Source: Pseudomonas sp. S09G 359 (GTDB lineage: Bacteria; Pseudomonadota; Gammaproteobacteria; Pseudomonadales; Pseudomonadaceae). Taken from it: a DNA stretch of 64,000 nt. Numbering within the stretch: the stretch's first letter is position 1; each line of letters begins with the position of its first letter. The DNA is taken from NCBI RefSeq assembly GCF_002843605.1, contig NZ_CP025263.1, forward strand, positions 5,547,501-5,611,500, read 5' to 3'. The position numbers and the translations under genes are program-made. Below, in pieces: positions 23,203-33,924 of this stretch. Below the pieces are notes generated by a model, which saw nothing but the letters and a program-made list of their open reading frames with translations, did not search any database and was not told the DNA's origin.

Positions 23203-24354
23203 TTACTTGATGGTCAGGGCTTCCAGCTTGCCGCTGTTGCCAAACACATAAAGCATGTTACCCACGACCAGCGGACGAGCACGCAGGCCGTCGCTGTCGA
23301 TACGCTCACGACCTACAAAGCGACCGTCTACCTGGCTCAGCAGGTGCAGGTAGCCTTCGAAGTCGCCAACCGCTACATAGCTGGAGAACACTTCCGGGGC
23401 CGACAGTTGACGACGGGCCAGGGAGTCGTTGCTCCACAGTGCAGTGGTGGAACGCTCGTCGACACTTTCAACGGTGCCGGACGCCAGGCTTACGTAGACG
23501 CTGCCAAACCCTTGGGCGACACCCGCGTAGCTGGAAGCATCACGCTGCCAGTTGACGCGGCCACTCTGCAGGTCCAGTGCGGCAACGCGGCCCTGGTAAG
23601 TTGCGACGTAGAGGGTTTCGCCCGACAGCAGCAGGCCGCCGTCGATGTCCACTACGCGATCCAGTTCGGAACGACCTTGCGGGATGGCCACACGGGTTTC
23701 CCAGGCCGGCACGCCGTTCTGGGTGTCCAGGGCGACTACTTTACCGGTCGACAGGCCTGCAACGGCCAGATTGTTGGTCACAACCGGACCACTGGTACCG
23801 CGCAGGGTCAACACCGCCGGGGTGCTGTCGTACAACCAGCGTTGGTTGCCGGTAGCGGCGTCAAGGCCGATTACACGGTCGTCCTGGGTTTGCACCACGA
23901 CGATATCGCCGTTGGTAGCAGGCGGTGCGAGTACTTCACTGGTCACGCGAGCGCGCCATTTCTCTTCACCGGTGCTGGAATCCAGGGCCACGACTTCGCC
24001 TTTCAGCGTGCCGAGCATCACCAGGCCGTAACCCACGCCTACGGCGCCGGACACTGGCAATTCGAGGTCTTTCTTCCACTTCACGTCGCCGTTCATGCGA
24101 TCCATGGAGATCACGACACCGGTCACGTCAGCGGCCACAATGTTGTCACCGTCGATTGCCGGTACCAACATGTTGTAGGTCTCGCCCTGACCGTCACCGA
24201 TAGAGCGGCTCCATTGCTTTTGCAGGACCACTTCTTCCTTGAAGCTGGTCAGCTCGGCCGGAGGCAGTTCTTTTTTACTGTTGCTGCTGCAACCCGCGGC
24301 CAGAACGGCCAGAGCCAGCAATGCTGCATGTTTCCAACGGATCACGTCACGCAT
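23203..24354 (-). CDS. bamB: Outer-membrane assembly lipoprotein BamB
   Basis: A 383-residue lipoprotein of the BAM complex, which folds beta-barrel proteins into the outer membrane. The signal peptide ends in a lipobox (LALAVLAAGC), with acylated Cys near residue 21. The remainder is an eight-bladed PQQ-type propeller with repeated motifs such as VVALDSSTGEEKWR, VIGLDAATGNQRWLYD and VAALDLQSGRVNWQ. Its start overlaps the end of the yfgM-like gene by 8 bp, so the two are translationally coupled. Confidence 0.95.
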   Translation of the reverse strand: MRDVIRWKHAALLALAVLAAGCSSNSKKELPPAELTSFKEEVVLQKQWSRSIGDGQGETYNMLVPAIDGDNIVAADVTGVVISMDRMNGDVKWKKDLELPVSGAVGVGYGLVMLGTLKGEVVALDSSTGEEKWRARVTSEVLAPPATNGDIVVVQTQDDRVIGLDAATGNQRWLYDSTPAVLTLRGTSGPVVTNNLAVAGLSTGKVVALDTQNGVPAWETRVAIPQGRSELDRVVDIDGGLLLSGETLYVATYQGRVAALDLQSGRVNWQRDASSYAGVAQGFGSVYVSLASGTVESVDERSTTALWSNDSLARRQLSAPEVFSSYVAVGDFEGYLHLLSQVDGRFVGRERIDSDGLRARPLVVGNMLYVFGNSGKLEALTIK

Positions 24355-24988
24355 CCCCTTTGGCCAAGTCGTCCAGCTTGATTTGTAAGCCACCGACCGC
24401 TGCTTCATCAGACAGCGCCGCCTTGGCTTTCTTGTACGCAGCATTGGCTTCGTCGGTACGACCCAATTGGACCAACAGGTCGCCCTTGAGCTCTTCGCGA
24501 GTGGCTACAAATGCCTTGTCAGCATCGCCGTCGAGCAGTTTGAGTGCTTCGTCAGCCTTGTTCTGTGCCGCCAATACCTGAGCCAGGCGCTGACGTGCGA
24601 TTTCACCCAGGGTCGGGTTGGTCGGCTTGTCGGCGATAGCCTTCAGCTCGGTGGCTGCGTCATCCAGCTTGCCGGTGTCGACCGCGACTTTCGCGACGAA
24701 CAGGCTGCCGTATTGGGCGTAGGTGCTACCGCCGAATTCGTTCTTGAGCTTGCCGGCCAGGTCCGCTACTTGCGCAGGGTCAGGCTTGCCGTCAGGCGTC
24801 AACGTGGTTTCCAGCAATTGCTGATAGAGGATCGAGGCGCCCTGGGACTGGTTGGCCTGATACTTGGTCCAGGCTTGCCAGCCGAACACCACCACTAAAG
24901 CCAGCAGGCCGCCGGTAACCAGGGGCTTGCCGTTACGCTGCCACCAGTCCTTGAACTCGGCCAACTGCTCATCATCAGTACTCGACAC
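24347..24988 (-). CDS. yfgM: Tetratricopeptide-like inner-membrane protein (YfgM type)
   Basis: A 213-residue protein with a short cytoplasmic N-terminus, one membrane segment at about residues 22-42 (PLVTGGLLALVVVFGWQAW) and a periplasmic TPR-like domain (TELKAIADKP, GEIARQRLAQVLAAQNKADEA). In E. coli YfgM is an ancillary subunit of the SecYEG translocon linked to periplasmic chaperones. It lies between hisS and bamB, the conserved gammaproteobacterial position, and is coupled to bamB. Confidence 0.88.
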   Translation of the reverse strand: MSSTDDEQLAEFKDWWQRNGKPLVTGGLLALVVVFGWQAWTKYQANQSQGASILYQQLLETTLTPDGKPDPAQVADLAGKLKNEFGGSTYAQYGSLFVAKVAVDTGKLDDAATELKAIADKPTNPTLGEIARQRLAQVLAAQNKADEALKLLDGDADKAFVATREELKGDLLVQLGRTDEANAAYKKAKAALSDEAAVGGLQIKLDDLAKGDA

Positions 24989-25029
24989 CCCAATACTCCT
25001 TAATCGCTAAATTCGGCTGTTCGACAGTT

Positions 25030-26319
25030 TCAACCCTGCACGACGCAGGTGGCCAAGTGCGCAGCGAGCGCATCAAAGGCAATGTTCTGTTGCTCGCCCT
25101 GGCCACGCAGGGGTTTGAAACCTATCACTTGCTGGGCCAGCTCGTCATCGCCAAGGATCAGTGCATACAACGCACCGCTCTTGTCGGCCTTCTTGAACTG
25201 GCTCTTGAAGCTACCGGCGCCGGCATTGATCTGCAGGCGCAGGTTTGGCAGTTGGTCGCGCACTTTTTCGCTCAAGGCCAGGGCAGCCAGTTCGGCAGCC
25301 TCGCCAAAGGCGCAAAGGTACACGTCCACCTGACGGGAGATTTCTTCCGGGACCTGCTCCAGGGTTTCCAGCAGCAGGATCAGCCGCTCAATGCCCATGG
25401 CAAAGCCTACGCCGGTGGTCGGCTTGCCGCCCATCTGCTCGACCAGGCCATCATAACGGCCGCCCGCGCACACGGTGCCCTGGGCGCCGAGCTTGTCGGT
25501 GACCCATTCGAACACGGTCTTGCTGTAGTAATCGAGGCCACGCACCAGTTTCGGGTTGATCACGTAAGGAATACCGGCCGCATCCAGGCGAGCCTTGAGG
25601 CCCTCGAAGTGCGTGCGGGACTCGTCGTCCAGGTAGTCGGCCATTTTCGGCGCGTCGACCAGTACGGCTTGCGTGTCGGCGTTCTTGGTATCGAGAACGC
25701 GCAGCGGGTTGGTTTTCAGACGGCGCTGGCTGTCTTCGTCCAACTTGTCCAGGCGCGCAGACAGGAATTCCACCAGGGCTTCACGGTAGCGCCCACGGGA
25801 CTCGCTGGTGCCCAGGCTGTTCAGCTCAAGCTTGACCGCATCGCGAATACCCAGCATGCCCCACAGGCGCCAGGTCAGCACGATCAGCTCGGCGTCGATA
25901 TCCGGGCCGTCAAGGTTGAAGACTTCCAGGCCGATCTGGTGAAACTGGCGATAGCGGCCTTTTTGGGGGCGTTCGTGGCGGAACATCGGGCCGATGTACC
26001 ACAGCTTCTGCGGCTGGCCACCACCGGTGAGGCCATGCTCGAGCACGGCGCGCACGCACGCAGCAGTACCTTCCGGACGCAGGGTCAGGGAGTCGCCGTT
26101 GCGGTCTTCAAAGGTGTACATCTCTTTTTCGACGATGTCGGTCACTTCACCGATGGAGCGCTTGAACAGCTCGGTGAATTCCACGATCGGCATGCGGATC
26201 TGTTTGTAACCGTAGTTATCCAGCAGGCGCGCGACCGTGCTCTCGAAGTAGCGCCACAACGGCGTCTGCTCCGGCAGGATGTCGTTCATGCCACGAATGG
26301 CTTGCAGAGACTTGCTCAC
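25030..26319 (-). CDS. hisS: Histidyl-tRNA synthetase
   Basis: A 429-residue class II aminoacyl-tRNA synthetase. Motif 2 is seen in [16 protein letters not shown], the histidine-specific HisA motif in [16 protein letters not shown], and motif 3 in [18 protein letters not shown]-terminal anticodon-binding domain covers about residues 330-429. Start [18 protein letters not shown]. It lies between ispG (21 bp upstream) and yfgM (41 bp downstream), the conserved order. Confidence 0.97.
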   Translation of the reverse strand: MSKSLQAIRGMNDILPEQTPLWRYFESTVARLLDNYGYKQIRMPIVEFTELFKRSIGEVTDIVEKEMYTFEDRNGDSLTLRPEGTAACVRAVLEHGLTGGGQPQKLWYIGPMFRHERPQKGRYRQFHQIGLEVFNLDGPDIDAELIVLTWRLWGMLGIRDAVKLELNSLGTSESRGRYREALVEFLSARLDKLDEDSQRRLKTNPLRVLDTKNADTQAVLVDAPKMADYLDDESRTHFEGLKARLDAAGIPYVINPKLVRGLDYYSKTVFEWVTDKLGAQGTVCAGGRYDGLVEQMGGKPTTGVGFAMGIERLILLLETLEQVPEEISRQVDVYLCAFGEAAELAALALSEKVRDQLPNLRLQINAGAGSFKSQFKKADKSGALYALILGDDELAQQVIGFKPLRGQGEQQNIAFDALAAHLATCVVQG

Positions 26320-26340
26320 ATCAAATCCTTAAATTCGTTC

Positions 26341-27450
26341 TTAGCCGCGCGCGATAAGCGCTGCGTCAGCCGCGACCTTCTCGGCCGCTTTCTCGCGGAT
26401 CAGCCTTTCGAGCTCATCCACCAGATTGTCATTCGTCAACTTCTGCGACGGCTTGCCGTCGATGTAAATCAGGTTCGGGGTACCGCCGGTCAGGCCCACA
26501 TGGGCCTCCTTGGCTTCACCCGGGCCGTTGACCACGCAGCCGATCACCGCAACATCCAGCGGCACCAGCAGGTCTTCGAGGCGCAATTCCAGATCGTTCA
26601 TGGTTTTCACCACGTCGAAGTTCTGCCGCGAGCAGCTCGGGCAGGCAATGAAATTGATACCGCGGGAACGCAAACGCAGGGACTTTAGAATGTCGTAACC
26701 GACTTTCACTTCCTCTACGGGGTCTGCAGCCAGGGAGATACGGATGGTATCGCCAATCCCTTCGGCGAGCAGCATACCGAGACCCACCGCAGATTTCACT
26801 GTGCCTGAGCGTAAACCGCCTGCTTCAGTGATACCCAGGTGCAGCGGCTGCACGATTTCCTTGGCCAGCAGGCGGTAGGCTTCTACCGCCATGAACACGT
26901 CGGAGGCCTTTACGCTGACCTTGAAGTCCTGGAAATTCAGGCGTTCGAGGTGTTCAACGTGGCGCAGCGCCGACTCAACCAGCGCCGCCGGGGTCGGCTC
27001 GCCGTATTTCTTTTGCAGGTCTTTTTCCAGGGAGCCGGCGTTGACGCCGATACGGATCGGGATCCCACGGTCACGCGCCGCATCCACTACCGCGCGCACA
27101 CGGTCTTCACGACCGATATTGCCCGGGTTGATACGCAGGCAGTCCACACCCAGTTCGGCCACGCGCAAAGCGATCTTGTAGTCGAAGTGAATGTCGGCAA
27201 CCAGCGGAACCTTGACCAATTGTTTGATGCGACCAAACGCTTCGGCAGCGTCCATGTCGGGTACGGATACCCGCACGATGTCCACGCCGGCCGCTTCCAG
27301 ACGGTTGATCTGGGCGACGGTGGCGGCAACGTCATTGGTGTCGCTGTTGGTCATGCTCTGTACCGCGATGGGGGCGTCGCCACCCACCGGCACCGAGCCG
27401 ACCCAGATCTTGCGCGATACGCGACGTTTGATTGGAGATTCGCCGTGCAT
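26341..27450 (-). CDS. ispG: 4-hydroxy-3-methylbut-2-en-1-yl diphosphate synthase
   Basis: A 369-residue enzyme of the MEP isoprenoid pathway that reduces MEcPP to HMBPP using a [4Fe-4S] cluster. An N-terminal TIM barrel ([34 protein letters not shown]) is followed by the cluster domain with [10 protein letters not shown] and [16 protein letters not shown] supplying the three cysteines. Start [18 protein letters not shown]. It begins 2 bp after rodZ ends and is followed by hisS. Its cluster requirement is of note because the isc operon lies upstream in the same cluster. Confidence 0.97.
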   Translation of the reverse strand: MHGESPIKRRVSRKIWVGSVPVGGDAPIAVQSMTNSDTNDVAATVAQINRLEAAGVDIVRVSVPDMDAAEAFGRIKQLVKVPLVADIHFDYKIALRVAELGVDCLRINPGNIGREDRVRAVVDAARDRGIPIRIGVNAGSLEKDLQKKYGEPTPAALVESALRHVEHLERLNFQDFKVSVKASDVFMAVEAYRLLAKEIVQPLHLGITEAGGLRSGTVKSAVGLGMLLAEGIGDTIRISLAADPVEEVKVGYDILKSLRLRSRGINFIACPSCSRQNFDVVKTMNDLELRLEDLLVPLDVAVIGCVVNGPGEAKEAHVGLTGGTPNLIYIDGKPSQKLTNDNLVDELERLIREKAAEKVAADAALIARG

Positions 27451-27452
27451 GA

Positions 27453-28457
27453 CTATTGTCCCAACTTGAGGCGAGCAGTCTCGCCACTGGTGAACGGCGC
27501 CACGTCCACAGGCTGGCCGTTGTAGGCCACTTGCGCGCCACGGGCAAAGCCCAGACGCAGCGTCAAAGGAGGCTTGCCGCCCTGGTCAAGAGTATCTCCC
27601 TTACGCTTCAGACCGCTAAACAGCACTTTGCCATTGCCATCGGTGACCTGCGTCCAGCAGTCAGCGATGAAAGTAATCTGTACGCGCCCATCACCGGCGA
27701 TCAACGCGGGGGTGGTAGGCGGCGACATCGCAGGCGCTGCCGGGGCAGTTGGCGCGGTAGTCGCTGGCGCCGGCGCGGCCGGTGTATGCGCCTGGGCGAC
27801 CGGAGCCGTCGGGGTATGCGCAGGGGCAGCAGGTACAGCCGGAGCCGCTGCAGCCGCCGTATCGGCTGGCGCTGTTTGCGGCGCAGCCTGCTCGGCGGTA
27901 GCCGGGGCTTCAGGCGCAGCCTGGGCTTCGGCAACCGCCTGGTCTTCGGGCTCATCCAGCGGATGGATCTGAGTGGTGCCGTCGGCGCTTTCGACTTCGA
28001 CGTGCTCCATGGCGTTGCTGACCAGGTCCTTGGTGCGCAGGGAGGTCTGGTCCTGCCACCAGACAAAACCGCCGCCGATCACAGCGATCAGCAACAACAG
28101 GCTGACAATCCGCAAGATAGTGTGGGAGACCCGCACCGGCTCTTCGATGCGACCCAGGCCATGCACGTTACTGCCCTGGGAATCGGTACCGGTGAACTGA
28201 TCGAATTCCTGGACCAGCACGGCCTGGTCGATACCCAGCAACTTGGCATAGGCACGGATATAGCCGCGGGCGAAGGTATGCCCCGGCAGCTTGTCGAACG
28301 CGCCGGCTTCCAGGTTGCCCAGGGACGTGGCGGTCAAATTGAGCTTGAGGGCCACTTCTGCCAGCGACCAACCATTGCTTTCGCGGGCCTGACGCAAGGT
28401 CTCGCCTGGGTTTACGCGATTAGCTGCTACAACTTCCGGGTGCGCCGCTTTCATCAT
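27453..28457 (-). CDS. rodZ: RodZ-type cytoskeletal protein with HTH, membrane segment and Pro/Ala linker
   Basis: A 334-residue bitopic membrane protein that links MreB to the elongasome. Residues 15-90 are a Cro/cI-type HTH ([39 protein letters not shown]). A membrane span lies at about 113-133 ([21 protein letters not shown]). A low-complexity Pro/Ala/Thr linker covers about 170-240, then the periplasmic DUF4115 domain ([29 protein letters not shown]). The first codons overlap the last codons of pilF. Two adjacent ATGs (28457 and 28454) are possible starts. Confidence 0.92.
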   Translation of the reverse strand: MMKAAHPEVVAANRVNPGETLRQARESNGWSLAEVALKLNLTATSLGNLEAGAFDKLPGHTFARGYIRAYAKLLGIDQAVLVQEFDQFTGTDSQGSNVHGLGRIEEPVRVSHTILRIVSLLLLIAVIGGGFVWWQDQTSLRTKDLVSNAMEHVEVESADGTTQIHPLDEPEDQAVAEAQAAPEAPATAEQAAPQTAPADTAAAAAPAVPAAPAHTPTAPVAQAHTPAAPAPATTAPTAPAAPAMSPPTTPALIAGDGRVQITFIADCWTQVTDGNGKVLFSGLKRKGDTLDQGGKPPLTLRLGFARGAQVAYNGQPVDVAPFTSGETARLKLGQ

Positions 28458-29212
28458 TGCTCCGACAGGTATTGCTGATATTCCGGCGTACCGGGATAGA
28501 GTCGTTCGAGTTGCTGGCCAAAACGTGCGGCCGTGGCGTGTTCTTCATGAACCATCGCCAGCCGCACACCGAGCAATAGACTACGTGCATTTTGCCCGCT
28601 GAGCAGGCTAAAACGCTCGTAATAGTCACGTGCCGGCACATAATGCCTGTCTTCGTAAGACAACTCAGCCATTTCGAGCAAGGCCCGTGGCTGGCGACTG
28701 TTGAGGTGCAGGGCTTTTTCCAGTTGCTGGCGCGCGCTGTCGCGCTGGCCGAGGTGCACCGACGTCACGCCAAGGTTCTCAAAAACGCGCGAGCGCTCAG
28801 GATAGAGGGTATCGGCACTGGCCTGCTGGAAATAACGGGCGGCCTGGTCATAACGTTTCTGCCCGAACAGGAAGCTGCCGTAATTGTTCAGCATCCTTGG
28901 GTCGGCAGGACGGGAAGCCAGGGCCTTGTGGAAATATTGCTCGGCCAGCTCAGGCTCGGCCTGGGCCTGGAACACCAAGGCCAGTGCGGCATTGGCGTCG
29001 GCATCGCCGCTGTCCAGCGCCAGGGCCTTTTGCAACGGCACCTTGGCCTGTTCGCTCATCCCTTGCTGCAGGTAACCCAAGCCCAACTGCACATAGGCAG
29101 CTCGCGCCTCGTCACGGCCTTTACCGGTTTGCAAAGGGCCGTCATAGCCCGATGAAACACATCCGGCCGCAAGGCCGGTAACAAGCAAAAGCAGCGCAAG
29201 GCGCAAGGGCAT
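28454..29212 (-). CDS. pilF: Type IV pilus biogenesis lipoprotein PilF (PilW)
   Basis: A 252-residue outer-membrane lipoprotein with lipobox near residue 18 (LLLVTGLAAGC) and six TPR-like repeats (AYVQLGLGYLQQGMSEQAKV, DPRMLNNYGSFLFGQKRYDQ, YYERFSLLSGQNARSLLLG). In Pseudomonas PilF pilots assembly of the PilQ secretin. It lies between rlmN (12 bp upstream) and rodZ (4-bp overlap). The position and TPR pattern support this name over a generic TPR protein. Confidence 0.92.
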   Translation of the reverse strand: MPLRLALLLLVTGLAAGCVSSGYDGPLQTGKGRDEARAAYVQLGLGYLQQGMSEQAKVPLQKALALDSGDADANAALALVFQAQAEPELAEQYFHKALASRPADPRMLNNYGSFLFGQKRYDQAARYFQQASADTLYPERSRVFENLGVTSVHLGQRDSARQQLEKALHLNSRQPRALLEMAELSYEDRHYVPARDYYERFSLLSGQNARSLLLGVRLAMVHEEHATAARFGQQLERLYPGTPEYQQYLSEQ

Positions 29213-29224
29213 AGAGATCCTCTC

Positions 29225-30373
29225 TCAGATTCGATTCACAGCGATCTGCGGCATATCTTCGGCGGCGTTCAGTTCGCGCACGGCAATATAACGTTCGCTG
29301 CGACGGGTGCGATCCAGCACCTGTCCTACCAATTGGCCACAGGCGGCGTCGATGTCTTCACCACGGGTGGTGCGGACGGTGACGTTGTACCCGGCCTGGT
29401 GCAGTTGATCCTGGAAACGGCGGATGGCGTTGTTGCTCGGCCGCTCGTAGCCAGAATGTGGAAACGGGTTAAACGGAATCAGGTTGATCTTGCACGGGGT
29501 GTTCTTGAGCAACTCGATCATCTCGACCGCGTGCTCGACCTTGTCGTTGATGTCCTTGAGCATGGTGTACTCAATGGTCAGCACACGCTTCTCACCCAAG
29601 GTCGCCATGTAACGCTGGCAAGATTCGAGCAGCATCTTAAGCGGATACTTCTTGTTGATCGGCACCAATTGGTTACGCAATGCGTCATTGGGTGCGTGCA
29701 GCGACAACGCCAGGGAGACGTCGATGTGCTTGGCCAGCTCATCGATCATCGGTACCACGCCGGAGGTCGACAGGGTCACACGGCGCTTGGAGATGCCGTA
29801 GCCCAGGTCGTCCATCATCAGATGCATGGCCGCAATCACGTTGTCGAAGTTCAGCAGCGGTTCACCCATGCCCATCATCACCACGTTGGTGATGGCACGG
29901 TCGACGGTTGCCGGGACGCTGCCAAAGGATTTATTCGCAATCCACACCTGGCCGATGACTTCGGCGGCGGTGAGGTTGCTGTTGAAGCCTTGCTTGCCGG
30001 TGGAGCAGAAACTGCAGTCCAGGGCACAGCCTGCCTGGGACGAAACGCACAAGGTGCCGCGCTTGCCCTGGGGAATGTATACAGTCTCGACGCAGCTGCC
30101 GGACGCCACGCGCACCACCCACTTACGGGTGCCGTCGCTGGAGATGTCCTCGCTGACCACTTCGGGACCACGGACCTCAGCAATGGCCTTGAGCTTGTCG
30201 CGCAGGGCCTTGCTGACGTTCGTCATGGCGTCGAAATCGTCGACACCAAAGTGGTGAATCCACTTCATTACCTGACCGGCACGGAAACGCTTCTCCCCGA
30301 TTGAGTCGAAGAATTTCTCCATTTCCGGCTGGGTCAGCCCCAGCAGGTTGGTTTTAACAGTCGATGTAGTCAT
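29225..30373 (-). CDS. rlmN: Dual-specificity 23S rRNA/tRNA adenine-C2 methyltransferase
   Basis: A 382-residue radical-SAM enzyme that methylates C2 of A2503 in 23S rRNA and A37 in several tRNAs. The radical-SAM cluster motif CxxxCxxC is in [15 protein letters not shown], and the second catalytic Cys lies near the C-terminus ([13 protein letters not shown]). Also seen are [16 protein letters not shown] and [13 protein letters not shown]. Start [19 protein letters not shown]. Located between ndk and pilF, the conserved order. Confidence 0.97.
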   Translation of the reverse strand: MTTSTVKTNLLGLTQPEMEKFFDSIGEKRFRAGQVMKWIHHFGVDDFDAMTNVSKALRDKLKAIAEVRGPEVVSEDISSDGTRKWVVRVASGSCVETVYIPQGKRGTLCVSSQAGCALDCSFCSTGKQGFNSNLTAAEVIGQVWIANKSFGSVPATVDRAITNVVMMGMGEPLLNFDNVIAAMHLMMDDLGYGISKRRVTLSTSGVVPMIDELAKHIDVSLALSLHAPNDALRNQLVPINKKYPLKMLLESCQRYMATLGEKRVLTIEYTMLKDINDKVEHAVEMIELLKNTPCKINLIPFNPFPHSGYERPSNNAIRRFQDQLHQAGYNVTVRTTRGEDIDAACGQLVGQVLDRTRRSERYIAVRELNAAEDMPQIAVNRI

Positions 30374-30402
30374 GGATTCACCCTCACTCTTTAAGCCGAT
30401 GC

Positions 30403-30828
30403 TTAGCGAGCGGTTACTTCAGTAGCAGCGAAAAAGTACGAAATTTCGCGAGCAGCAGCGGCTTCGGAGTCCGAACCGTGAACAGCGTTGGCGTCGATGG
30501 ACTCAGCGAAATCAGCACGGATGGTGCCGGCAGCAGCTTCTTTAGGGTTGGTAGCGCCCATCAGCTCACGGTTCAGAGCGATAGCGTTTTCGCCTTCCAG
30601 AACCTGAACAACAACAGGGCCGGAGATCATGAAGGAGACCAGGTCGCCGAAGAAGCCACGAGCGCTGTGCTCAGCGTAGAAGCCTTCAGCTTCAGCTTTG
30701 GACAGTTGCTTGAGTTTCGAAGCTACAACCTTCAGGCCGGCTTTTTCGAAACGAGTGGTGATCTCGCCGATGACGTTTTTTGCAACAGCGTCAGGCTTGA
30801 TGATGGAGAAAGTACGTTGAACAGCCAT
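30403..30828 (-). CDS. ndk: Nucleoside diphosphate kinase
   Basis: A 141-residue kinase that balances nucleoside triphosphate pools by a phosphohistidine ping-pong mechanism. The active-site His is in [12 protein letters not shown] near residue 117; the N-terminus [19 protein letters not shown] and RPHVFV-like central region ([20 protein letters not shown]) are typical. Length is normal. It is preceded by a promoter whose -10 box lies in the loop of the isc-operon terminator. Confidence 0.97.
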   Translation of the reverse strand: MAVQRTFSIIKPDAVAKNVIGEITTRFEKAGLKVVASKLKQLSKAEAEGFYAEHSARGFFGDLVSFMISGPVVVQVLEGENAIALNRELMGATNPKEAAAGTIRADFAESIDANAVHGSDSEAAAAREISYFFAATEVTAR

Positions 30829-30864
30829 GGTGTAACTCCAGAAACGGTAATTTACGAAAAATTA

Positions 30865-30887
30865 AACCCGCGAATTATACGCGGGTT
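30865..30887 (-). terminator. Terminator of isc operon with overlapping ndk -10 box
   Basis: AACCCGCG (30865-30872) and CGCGGGTT (30880-30887) form an 8-bp stem. On the minus strand TTTAATTTTT follows, so it can terminate iscX transcription. The 7-base loop contains TATAAT (minus strand, 30879-30874), a consensus -10 box 46 bp upstream of ndk, with TTAGGC as a weak -35 18 bp before it. One hairpin thus seems to close one transcript and start another. Confidence 0.6.
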
Positions 30888-30920
30888 ATTGGGTATTGCC
30901 TAACTGCGTAAAAAGGCGGC

Positions 30921-31121
30921 TCAGTCTGCTTCTTCGATCCACATGCCTTGAATCGCCTCCAGAACCTTTTCGCCACCCCGATCAGGGATGTCGTCGAATT
31001 CCGGCAGCTCCATCACGAGGTTGCGCAACTTGACGAAGTTCACCGACAGAGGATCGACATCCGGGTGTCTTTCAGCAAGTTGTATAGCGATTTCTTGTAC
31101 ATCAACCCATTTCAGGCTCAT
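30921..31121 (-). CDS. iscX: Fe-S cluster assembly protein IscX
   Basis: A 66-residue acidic protein that binds IscS and ferrous iron and modulates cluster assembly. The sequence MSLKWVDVQEIAIQLAE, DVDPLSVNFVKLRNLV and IQGMWIEEAD matches the YfhJ/IscX family along its length. An in-frame ATG six codons earlier lies just before the ribosome site, so MSLKW was chosen. It is the last isc gene, 14 bp after fdx. Confidence 0.95.
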   Translation of the reverse strand: MSLKWVDVQEIAIQLAERHPDVDPLSVNFVKLRNLVMELPEFDDIPDRGGEKVLEAIQGMWIEEAD

Positions 31122-31135
31122 GACATTTCCTTGAA

Positions 31136-31477
31136 TCAATGCGGCGCTTCGGCCGCATGGTTGAGCGAATATTTCGGAATTTCGACGGTGATGTCTTCAG
31201 TTCCGACCTTTGCCTGACAGCTTAGACGCGATTGCGCCTCCAGGCCCCAGGCGCGATCAAGAAAGTCCTCTTCCAGCTCGTCCGCTTCTTCCAGGCTGTT
31301 GAAGCCTTCACGGATGATGCAGTGGCAGGTAGTGCAGGCGCACACACCGCCGCAGGCGCTTTCGATCTCGATATGGTTGTCATGGGCAACTTCGAGGATG
31401 GACTTGCCGGTCTCAGCCTCCACAACCATACCGTCCGGGCAATGCTCGGCGTGTGGCAGAAAAATGACCTGCGGCAT
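31136..31477 (-). CDS. fdx: ISC-system [2Fe-2S] ferredoxin
   Basis: A 113-residue adrenodoxin-type ferredoxin that supplies electrons for Fe-S assembly. The cluster ligands appear as CGGVCACTTCHC, giving Cys-x5-Cys-x2-Cys, with the fourth Cys in RLSCQAKVG. It lies 3 bp after hscA and 14 bp before iscX. Confidence 0.96.
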   Translation of the reverse strand: MPQVIFLPHAEHCPDGMVVEAETGKSILEVAHDNHIEIESACGGVCACTTCHCIIREGFNSLEEADELEEDFLDRAWGLEAQSRLSCQAKVGTEDITVEIPKYSLNHAAEAPH

Positions 31478-31480
31478 TAA

Positions 31481-33343
31481 TTATTCCTCGATTTCATTCA
31501 GGTTGCGCCCGGCCAGTGCGGCTTTCACCGTCTGATCCATGCGCCGGGCGGCAAAGGCGTCAGTCACCTGCGACAAGCGCTTGGTCTGCTGCTCGATGGC
31601 GTAGCCATCGTTGCCTTTCATCAGTTCGGCCAGTTCCTGCATCTGCAGGTCGATGACCATGCGCTCCTCGGCATCCAGCAGGCGCTCACCATCGGCTTCA
31701 AGGGCGCCCTGCACCGCTTCGAGCAGGCGCTGGGCATCCACTTGCTGCTCACGCAGCACGCGAGCGACCTTGTCGTCACCGGCATATTGGAACGAATCCT
31801 TGAGCATCTTGGCGATTTCGCCGTCGGTAAGGCCGTAGGACGGCTTGACCTGGATGCTGGCTTCAACGCCCGAGGCCAGTTCGCGCGCAGCGACACTGAG
31901 CAGGCCATCGGCGTCGACCTGGTAGGTCACGCGAATCTTCGCCGCACCGGCAACCATGGCCGGGATGCCGCGCAATTCAAAGCGCGCCAGGGAGCGGCAG
32001 TCGCTGATCAGCTCGCGCTCACCTTGCAGCACATGAATCATCATGGCCGTCTGGCCATCTTTGTACGTGGTGAAGTCCTGGGCGCGGGCGACGGGGATGG
32101 TGGTGTTGCGTGGAATCACCTTCTCCATCAAGCCGCCCATGGTTTCCAGGCCCAGCGACAACGGAATCACGTCGAGCAGCAGCAGTTCGCCGCCATCGCG
32201 CTTGTTGCCGGCCAGGGTATCAGCCTGGATGGCGGCGCCGATGGCGACCACTTGATCCGGGTCGATTTCAGTCAGCGGCTGACGACCAAAGGCTTCGGCC
32301 ACTGCTTCCCGAACACGCGGTACGCGGGTGGAACCGCCAACCATGACCACCGCGCCGACTTCTTCCAGCTCGATACCGGAATCACGCACAGCACGGCGAC
32401 AGGCCTTGAGGCTGCGGGCGACCATCGGCTCGATCAACGCATCGAAGGCTTCACGAGTCAGTTGGGCCGACCAGTTACCGTAGGAAACTTCAACAGAAGC
32501 TGCGTCAGTCAGGGCTTCCTTGGCCGCGCAGGCGGTTTGCAACAGATTACGTTGCGCGCCCGGGTCCAGGTCGGCTGACAAACCGGCGCTGGTGATGATC
32601 CAGCCCGCAATGGCGTGGTCAAAGTCATCGCCGCCCAGGGCGCTGTCGCCACCGGTGGCCAGTACTTCAAACACACCGCCGGTCAGGCGCAGGATCGAAA
32701 TATCAAAGGTGCCACCGCCCAGGTCGTAAATGGCGACCAGGCCTTCGGCGTGCTGGTCCAGGCCATAGGCCACGGCCGCCGCAGTCGGTTCGTTGAGCAG
32801 GCGCAGCACGTTCAGGCCCGCAAGTTTCGCCGCATCCTTGGTGGCCTGGCGCTGAGCGTCATCGAAATAGGCCGGAACCGTGATCACCGCACCGACCAGT
32901 TCACCGCCCAAGGTTTTTTCTGCGCGCTGGCGCAGCACCTTGAGGATATCGGCCGACACTTCCACGGGGCTTTTCGGGCCCTGGACGGTGTCGATGAACG
33001 GCATATGGGATTCACCGCCGACAAAGCGGTACGGCAGCTGGTCACCCAATTGCTTGACGTCGGACAGACCACGACCCATCAAGCGCTTGACCGACAGCAC
33101 GGTGTTCAACGGGTCGGTAGACGCGGCCAGCTTGGCCGACTCGCCCACTTCGGTGCGGTCCGCGTGATAACGCACGGCGGACGGCAGGATCACCTGGCCA
33201 TCAGCGTCGGGCAGCGGTTCGGACAGGCCGCTGCGCAAGGCAGCAACCAGGGAATTGGTGGTGCCCAGGTCAATCCCCACCGCCAGGCGACGCTGGTGCG
33301 GTTGTGGGCTTTGGCCGGGTTCGGCGATTTGCAGTAGAGCCAT
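31481..33343 (-). CDS. hscA: Hsp70-type Fe-S chaperone HscA
   Basis: A 620-residue ATPase chaperone that drives cluster transfer from IscU. The nucleotide-binding domain shows [35 protein letters not shown], and [14 protein letters not shown]; the substrate-binding domain begins near residue 390 ([17 protein letters not shown]). It lies between hscB and fdx. Its specific client motif, LPPVK, is visible in IscU in this same operon. Confidence 0.97.
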   Translation of the reverse strand: MALLQIAEPGQSPQPHQRRLAVGIDLGTTNSLVAALRSGLSEPLPDADGQVILPSAVRYHADRTEVGESAKLAASTDPLNTVLSVKRLMGRGLSDVKQLGDQLPYRFVGGESHMPFIDTVQGPKSPVEVSADILKVLRQRAEKTLGGELVGAVITVPAYFDDAQRQATKDAAKLAGLNVLRLLNEPTAAAVAYGLDQHAEGLVAIYDLGGGTFDISILRLTGGVFEVLATGGDSALGGDDFDHAIAGWIITSAGLSADLDPGAQRNLLQTACAAKEALTDAASVEVSYGNWSAQLTREAFDALIEPMVARSLKACRRAVRDSGIELEEVGAVVMVGGSTRVPRVREAVAEAFGRQPLTEIDPDQVVAIGAAIQADTLAGNKRDGGELLLLDVIPLSLGLETMGGLMEKVIPRNTTIPVARAQDFTTYKDGQTAMMIHVLQGERELISDCRSLARFELRGIPAMVAGAAKIRVTYQVDADGLLSVAARELASGVEASIQVKPSYGLTDGEIAKMLKDSFQYAGDDKVARVLREQQVDAQRLLEAVQGALEADGERLLDAEERMVIDLQMQELAELMKGNDGYAIEQQTKRLSQVTDAFAARRMDQTVKAALAGRNLNEIEE

Positions 33344-33394
33344 GGTAATCAGGTCTTATCTGTCTATCAGGCGTGCATCACGGGCAGCACTGGG

Positions 33395-33916
33395 TTAATC
33401 GTCGAGGCGCTCTTCTAGCTGGCGCACTTCGTAGGTGAGCTTGTCGAGGAACTGCATGCGCCGCATCAGGCGCTCGGCCTGCTCGCGTTGCGCGGCATCG
33501 CTCCAGCAGGCGGCGAAGCTTTCGTTCAGCTCATCCTGGGCCACTTTCAGACGGCGCTTGAAGACTGCGACACCCGCCACATCGGCTTCGTCCTGCAAGT
33601 CTTCGAGTTCTTCGCGCCACTGCATCTGCTGCATCAGGAAGTCCGGATCGTGCACCGTGACTTCCAACGGCAACTCACCACCGTTCATCGCGAGCAAGTA
33701 GCGCGCGCGTTTCGGAGGGCTTTTGAGCGTCTGATAGGCTTCGTTGAGGCTGGCCGATTGCTCCAGGGCCAGGCGTTGCTCACGCTCGGAAGCGTCGGCA
33801 AAGCGGTCCGGATGCACCCCACGCGCCAATTCTCGGTAGCGCGTGGCAAGCTGCTCGAGATCCAGCCGAAAACTCGGCTGCAGCTCGAATAAAGCGAAAT
33901 GACAAGGAGTACCCAC
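33395..33916 (-). CDS. hscB: J-domain co-chaperone HscB
   Basis: A 173-residue co-chaperone that delivers IscU to HscA. An N-terminal J domain has the HPD motif in [14 protein letters not shown] and the C-terminal three-helix domain contains [15 protein letters not shown]. The GTG at 33916, reading (M)[15 protein letters not shown], matches the family start. A longer in-frame ATG at 33955 would overlap iscA and was rejected. Confidence 0.94.
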   Translation of the reverse strand: MGTPCHFALFELQPSFRLDLEQLATRYRELARGVHPDRFADASEREQRLALEQSASLNEAYQTLKSPPKRARYLLAMNGGELPLEVTVHDPDFLMQQMQWREELEDLQDEADVAGVAVFKRRLKVAQDELNESFAACWSDAAQREQAERLMRRMQFLDKLTYEVRQLEERLDD

Positions 33917-33924
33917 GAATAGCC

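Noticed and set aside
21566..23251. 561-residue plus-strand frame opposite der
   Set aside because: Shadow of der; crosses the der terminator and shows no protein-like motifs.
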